Positions 61,568 to 64,000 of a DNA stretch of 64,000 nucleotides are shown here, in pieces. The stretch is from Faecalicatena orotica. Lineage in GTDB: Bacteria; Bacillota; Clostridia; Lachnospirales; Lachnospiraceae. The stretch's first letter is position 1; the number at the start of each line of letters is the position of its first letter. The notes under the pieces are model-generated. The model was not told the origin of the DNA. It ran no database searches and was given only the letters and a program-made list of their open reading frames with translations. The stretch spans positions 1-64,000 of the forward strand of contig NZ_QGDL01000006.1 of NCBI RefSeq assembly GCF_003149245.1, in the 5' to 3' direction. The position numbers and the translations under genes are program-made.

Positions 61568-63373
61568 TTATCTGATAGATTTGTACATTGGTCCGTAAGC
61601 CTGGCAGGCTCTGAAATCCTGTCCCTCTTTATCCTGTCCGAATGCGCCCCATGATGCAGGTCTGAAGATCTTTTCTTCCGGTACATTGTGCATAGCTACC
61701 GGGATTCTTAAGATAGAGCATAGTGTAATCAGGTCAGCCCCGATGTGTCCGTAGCTGATTGCTCCGTGGTTAGCTCCCCAGTTGTTCATAACATCATAAG
61801 CAGATGCAAATGCGCCTTCTCCTGTTACTCTTGGTGCAAACCATGTACATGGCCATGTATAGTCAGTTCTCTTCCAAAGAACATCTGTAACTTCATCAGG
61901 AAGTTTCACGGTCCATCCTTCAGCGATCTGAAGCATTGGTCCTAAGTTCTTAACGAGGTTAAGACGGATCATTGTTACAGGCATCTCTGCTTCTGTTACG
62001 AATCTAGATGAATAGCCGCCGCCTCTGAAGTATCCGAAGTCAGCATAGTTCCATGTTGTAGCCTTCAGGATTGCATCCTGATCAGCTTCTGTCACTTCGT
62101 ACCAAGGCTTCATGCATCCGTTTCCGTCTGCGTCTTTTGCCTGTCCGTTAGCGTCCAGACATGCTGCTCCAGAGTTGATCAGGTGGATAAATCCGCCTGC
62201 TTCTTTTGCGTGTCCTTCAAGCTCGTATCCGTCTGTTGCTCTTCTGACAGCATCCGGGCTCCAGTATGTACGTACGTCAGCGAATATCTGTGCTGAGTTT
62301 GTAAGGAGTTTGCTGAACATCATTCCGAGTCCATTCAGTACATCGTTCTCTGTAGCAAGAATATATGGCTCTCTTGCTCCATTCCAGTCAAAAGAGGTAT
62401 TCAGCATAGCCTCTGCAAAGTCACAGTTCGGATAGAAGTCTGTCCACTGTCTCTGTCCCTGGAATCCAGCAGCCAGTGCATTGTGTCCAACCTTCTCTTC
62501 CTCTCCGTTTGCAGGAAGGTTCTCGTTTCCGTTCATCAGATCTTTGATGATGCACATCATCTTTACCACGAATTCCCAGTCAGCATCTTTTTCTTCACGT
62601 GTTCTCTGGATATCTTCCTGGTTCTTGTCGAATCCTTCAATACATTTCTCTTTTGTCCATGCAAGAGCTTTCTTAAATTCTTCCTCATCGTAGATGCCTT
62701 CTGTCATACGGCGGATGATTTCCACCTCATCAACAGACTCAACACGCATGCCAAGGTACTCTTCGATAAATGCAGGATCAATAATGGATCCGCCGATTCC
62801 CATACAGATAGAACCGATCTGCAGATAGGATTTACCTCTCATTGTTGCAGCTGCAACAGAAGCACGTCCAAATCTCAGTAACTTTTCTTTTACATCGCAA
62901 GGAATCTCTGTATCATCAGCTTCCTGGACATCATGTCCGTAGATACCAAATGCAGGAAGACCTTTCTGTGCATGTGTAGCAAGAACAGATGCAAGGTAAA
63001 CGGCTCCCGGTCTCTCAGTTCCGTTGAATCCCCATACAGCCTTGATTGTCTGCGGGTCCATATCCATTGTCTCTGCTCCGTAGCACCAGCATGGTGTAAC
63101 GGTTAAAGTGATGTCAACGCCTTCTTTTTTGAATTTATCAGCACATGCAGCTGCTTCTGCAACACGTCCGATTGTTGTATCAGCGATAACAACCTTAACC
63201 GGCTCACCATTTGAGTATCTTAAGTTTTCCTCAAACAGTTTTGCAGCAGATTTAGCCATGTTCATTGTCTGCTCTTCCAGAGATTCACGTACCTTAAGTA
63301 CACCTCTGCGTCCGTCGATAGTAGGTCTGATTCCGATTACTGGATAGTCCCCGATGAGTCTTGATTTTGCCAT
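61568..63373 (-). CDS. fucI: L-fucose isomerase
   Basis: FucI converts L-fucose to L-fuculose with a Mn ion. The sequence is full length (601 residues) with the FucI start [20 protein letters not shown], metal-ligand regions around [14 protein letters not shown] (Glu/Asp region) and the C-terminal [22 protein letters not shown]. It is in one unit with the kinase upstream and fucU downstream; AAGGAGG precedes the ATG. The operon allows growth on host mucin or milk fucose. Confidence 0.96.
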   Translation of the reverse strand: MAKSRLIGDYPVIGIRPTIDGRRGVLKVRESLEEQTMNMAKSAAKLFEENLRYSNGEPVKVVIADTTIGRVAEAAACADKFKKEGVDITLTVTPCWCYGAETMDMDPQTIKAVWGFNGTERPGAVYLASVLATHAQKGLPAFGIYGHDVQEADDTEIPCDVKEKLLRFGRASVAAATMRGKSYLQIGSICMGIGGSIIDPAFIEEYLGMRVESVDEVEIIRRMTEGIYDEEEFKKALAWTKEKCIEGFDKNQEDIQRTREEKDADWEFVVKMMCIIKDLMNGNENLPANGEEEKVGHNALAAGFQGQRQWTDFYPNCDFAEAMLNTSFDWNGAREPYILATENDVLNGLGMMFSKLLTNSAQIFADVRTYWSPDAVRRATDGYELEGHAKEAGGFIHLINSGAACLDANGQAKDADGNGCMKPWYEVTEADQDAILKATTWNYADFGYFRGGGYSSRFVTEAEMPVTMIRLNLVKNLGPMLQIAEGWTVKLPDEVTDVLWKRTDYTWPCTWFAPRVTGEGAFASAYDVMNNWGANHGAISYGHIGADLITLCSILRIPVAMHNVPEEKIFRPASWGAFGQDKEGQDFRACQAYGPMYKSIR

Positions 63374-63432
63374 AGTTTGTTTCCTCCTTATTCTTGATTA
63401 ATGAGTTAATATCCATTCACATTCCAGGCTGG

Positions 63433-63999
63433 TCAGCTTAGAATGGTAATAAACTTTTCGTATGCCGCATTCCACTTTTCTTCGTTCTGCGGAATATATT
63501 CATATGTCGTTTCTGAATCTGCAATGATCCTTCTCGCTTCATTCACGTCTTTGATTTCCCCAAGTGACATGAACTGCACGGCTATGTTGCCCAATGCCGT
63601 CGCTTCCACAGGTCCCGCGATTACTTTGCGTCCGTTCGCTCCCGCTGTCATCTGGCAGAGAAGCTTACTCTGGATACCGCCGCCGATCATATGGATGGTC
63701 GGATAATGCTTTCCTGTACATGATTCAATCTGTTCCAGGGCATATCTGTACTTCAGTGCAAGGCTCTGGTTGATGCAGCATACGATCTCTCCGATCGTCT
63801 CCGGCACCCTCTGCCCTGTCCTTCTGCAGAACTCCCTGATACGTTCCGGTATATTGCCTGCCGGCACGAACTCCGGTGCATCCGGATCGATAAAGCTTAA
63901 GAACGGCTCTGCTTTCATAGCCATCTGCTCCAGCTCACCAAAGGAATATTCCTGTCCCTCACGGATCCATTGTCTCCGGCTCTCCTGTACAAGCCACAA
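63433..63999 (-). CDS. FGGY carbohydrate kinase, C-terminal part (L-fuculokinase/rhamnulokinase-like; partial)
   Basis: Only the last 188 residues lie in the window; the 5' end is beyond 64000. The C-terminal FGGY motif is clear: HMIGGGIQSKLLCQMTAGANGRKVIAGPVEATALGNIAVQFM. This form is close to rhamnulokinases, which in Clostridia often serve as fuculokinase. Position directly before fucI supports phosphorylation of L-fuculose. The stop is followed by fucI after 59 bases. Confidence 0.88.
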   Translation of the reverse strand: MWLVQESRRQWIREGQEYSFGELEQMAMKAEPFLSFIDPDAPEFVPAGNIPERIREFCRRTGQRVPETIGEIVCCINQSLALKYRYALEQIESCTGKHYPTIHMIGGGIQSKLLCQMTAGANGRKVIAGPVEATALGNIAVQFMSLGEIKDVNEARRIIADSETTYEYIPQNEEKWNAAYEKFITILS

Positions 64000-64000
64000 A

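Overview
The window looks like a chromosomal segment of a spore-forming, low-GC Gram-positive gut anaerobe of the Clostridia, most likely family Lachnospiraceae. The evidence is the 16S rRNA 5' end at the left edge, the spoIIA and spoVA sporulation genes, TTGACA/TATAAT-type promoters, strong AGGAGG ribosome sites, a T-box leader before valS, an LtaS-like polymerase, and fucose and sucrose catabolic operons. I do not assign a species.

Left part (1-7.4 kb): the start of a 16S gene on the minus strand with an array of rrn promoters, then a plus-strand unit holding a LytTR-type two-component system and an FtsX-type ABC exporter, then a YitT-family membrane protein. From 7.5 to 25.9 kb almost everything is on the minus strand: radA, a small conserved protein, clpC behind a GntR regulator, a helical exported protein, dapF (with an unusual Ser at the first catalytic position), a threonine/serine-exporter-like pair, cstA with a small partner, and the complete phosphate regulon pstSCAB-phoU-phoP-phoR behind a PHO-box promoter. 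A DUF2000 protein and a Na/Pi cotransporter follow, so phosphate uptake is concentrated here.

Middle part (27.9-41.7 kb): sporulation genes in pieces. spoVAD and spoVAEb (minus), spoVAC (plus) and spoVAA-spoVAB (minus, next to spoIIAA-spoIIAB-sigF) sit in three separate transcription units. Each unit has a recognisable sigma-G-like promoter with a 17-base spacer. Between spoVAD and spoVAC lies a GntR-ABC cassette with its own operator. The third unit begins with an unannotated 53-residue membrane protein whose stop codon overlaps the spoVAA start. A coiled-coil/SipW-like peptidase pair and a nucleoside-type BMP ABC transporter operon lie in the same stretch.

Right part (42-64 kb): a TPR membrane protein, a 45-residue ORF, folC, an LtaS-like phosphoglycerol transferase and valS with its T-box; then a visibly AT-rich accessory stretch with a MITE-truncated P-loop kinase gene, an MFS transporter, multi-hairpin repeats and a frameshifted Rpn-like gene. 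tRNA-Ala(CGC), a glucosaminidase, the sucrose operon (scrR, scrA, scrB), a second Rpn-like gene and the 3' part of a fucose operon (fucU, fucI, partial kinase) complete the window.

Non-coding structure of interest includes a dispersed family of GTTACTGTTCA palindromes, two of them part of larger three-hairpin elements of about 145 bases, and a 164-base foldback MITE whose insertion can be undone on paper to restore the reading frame of the gene it hit.
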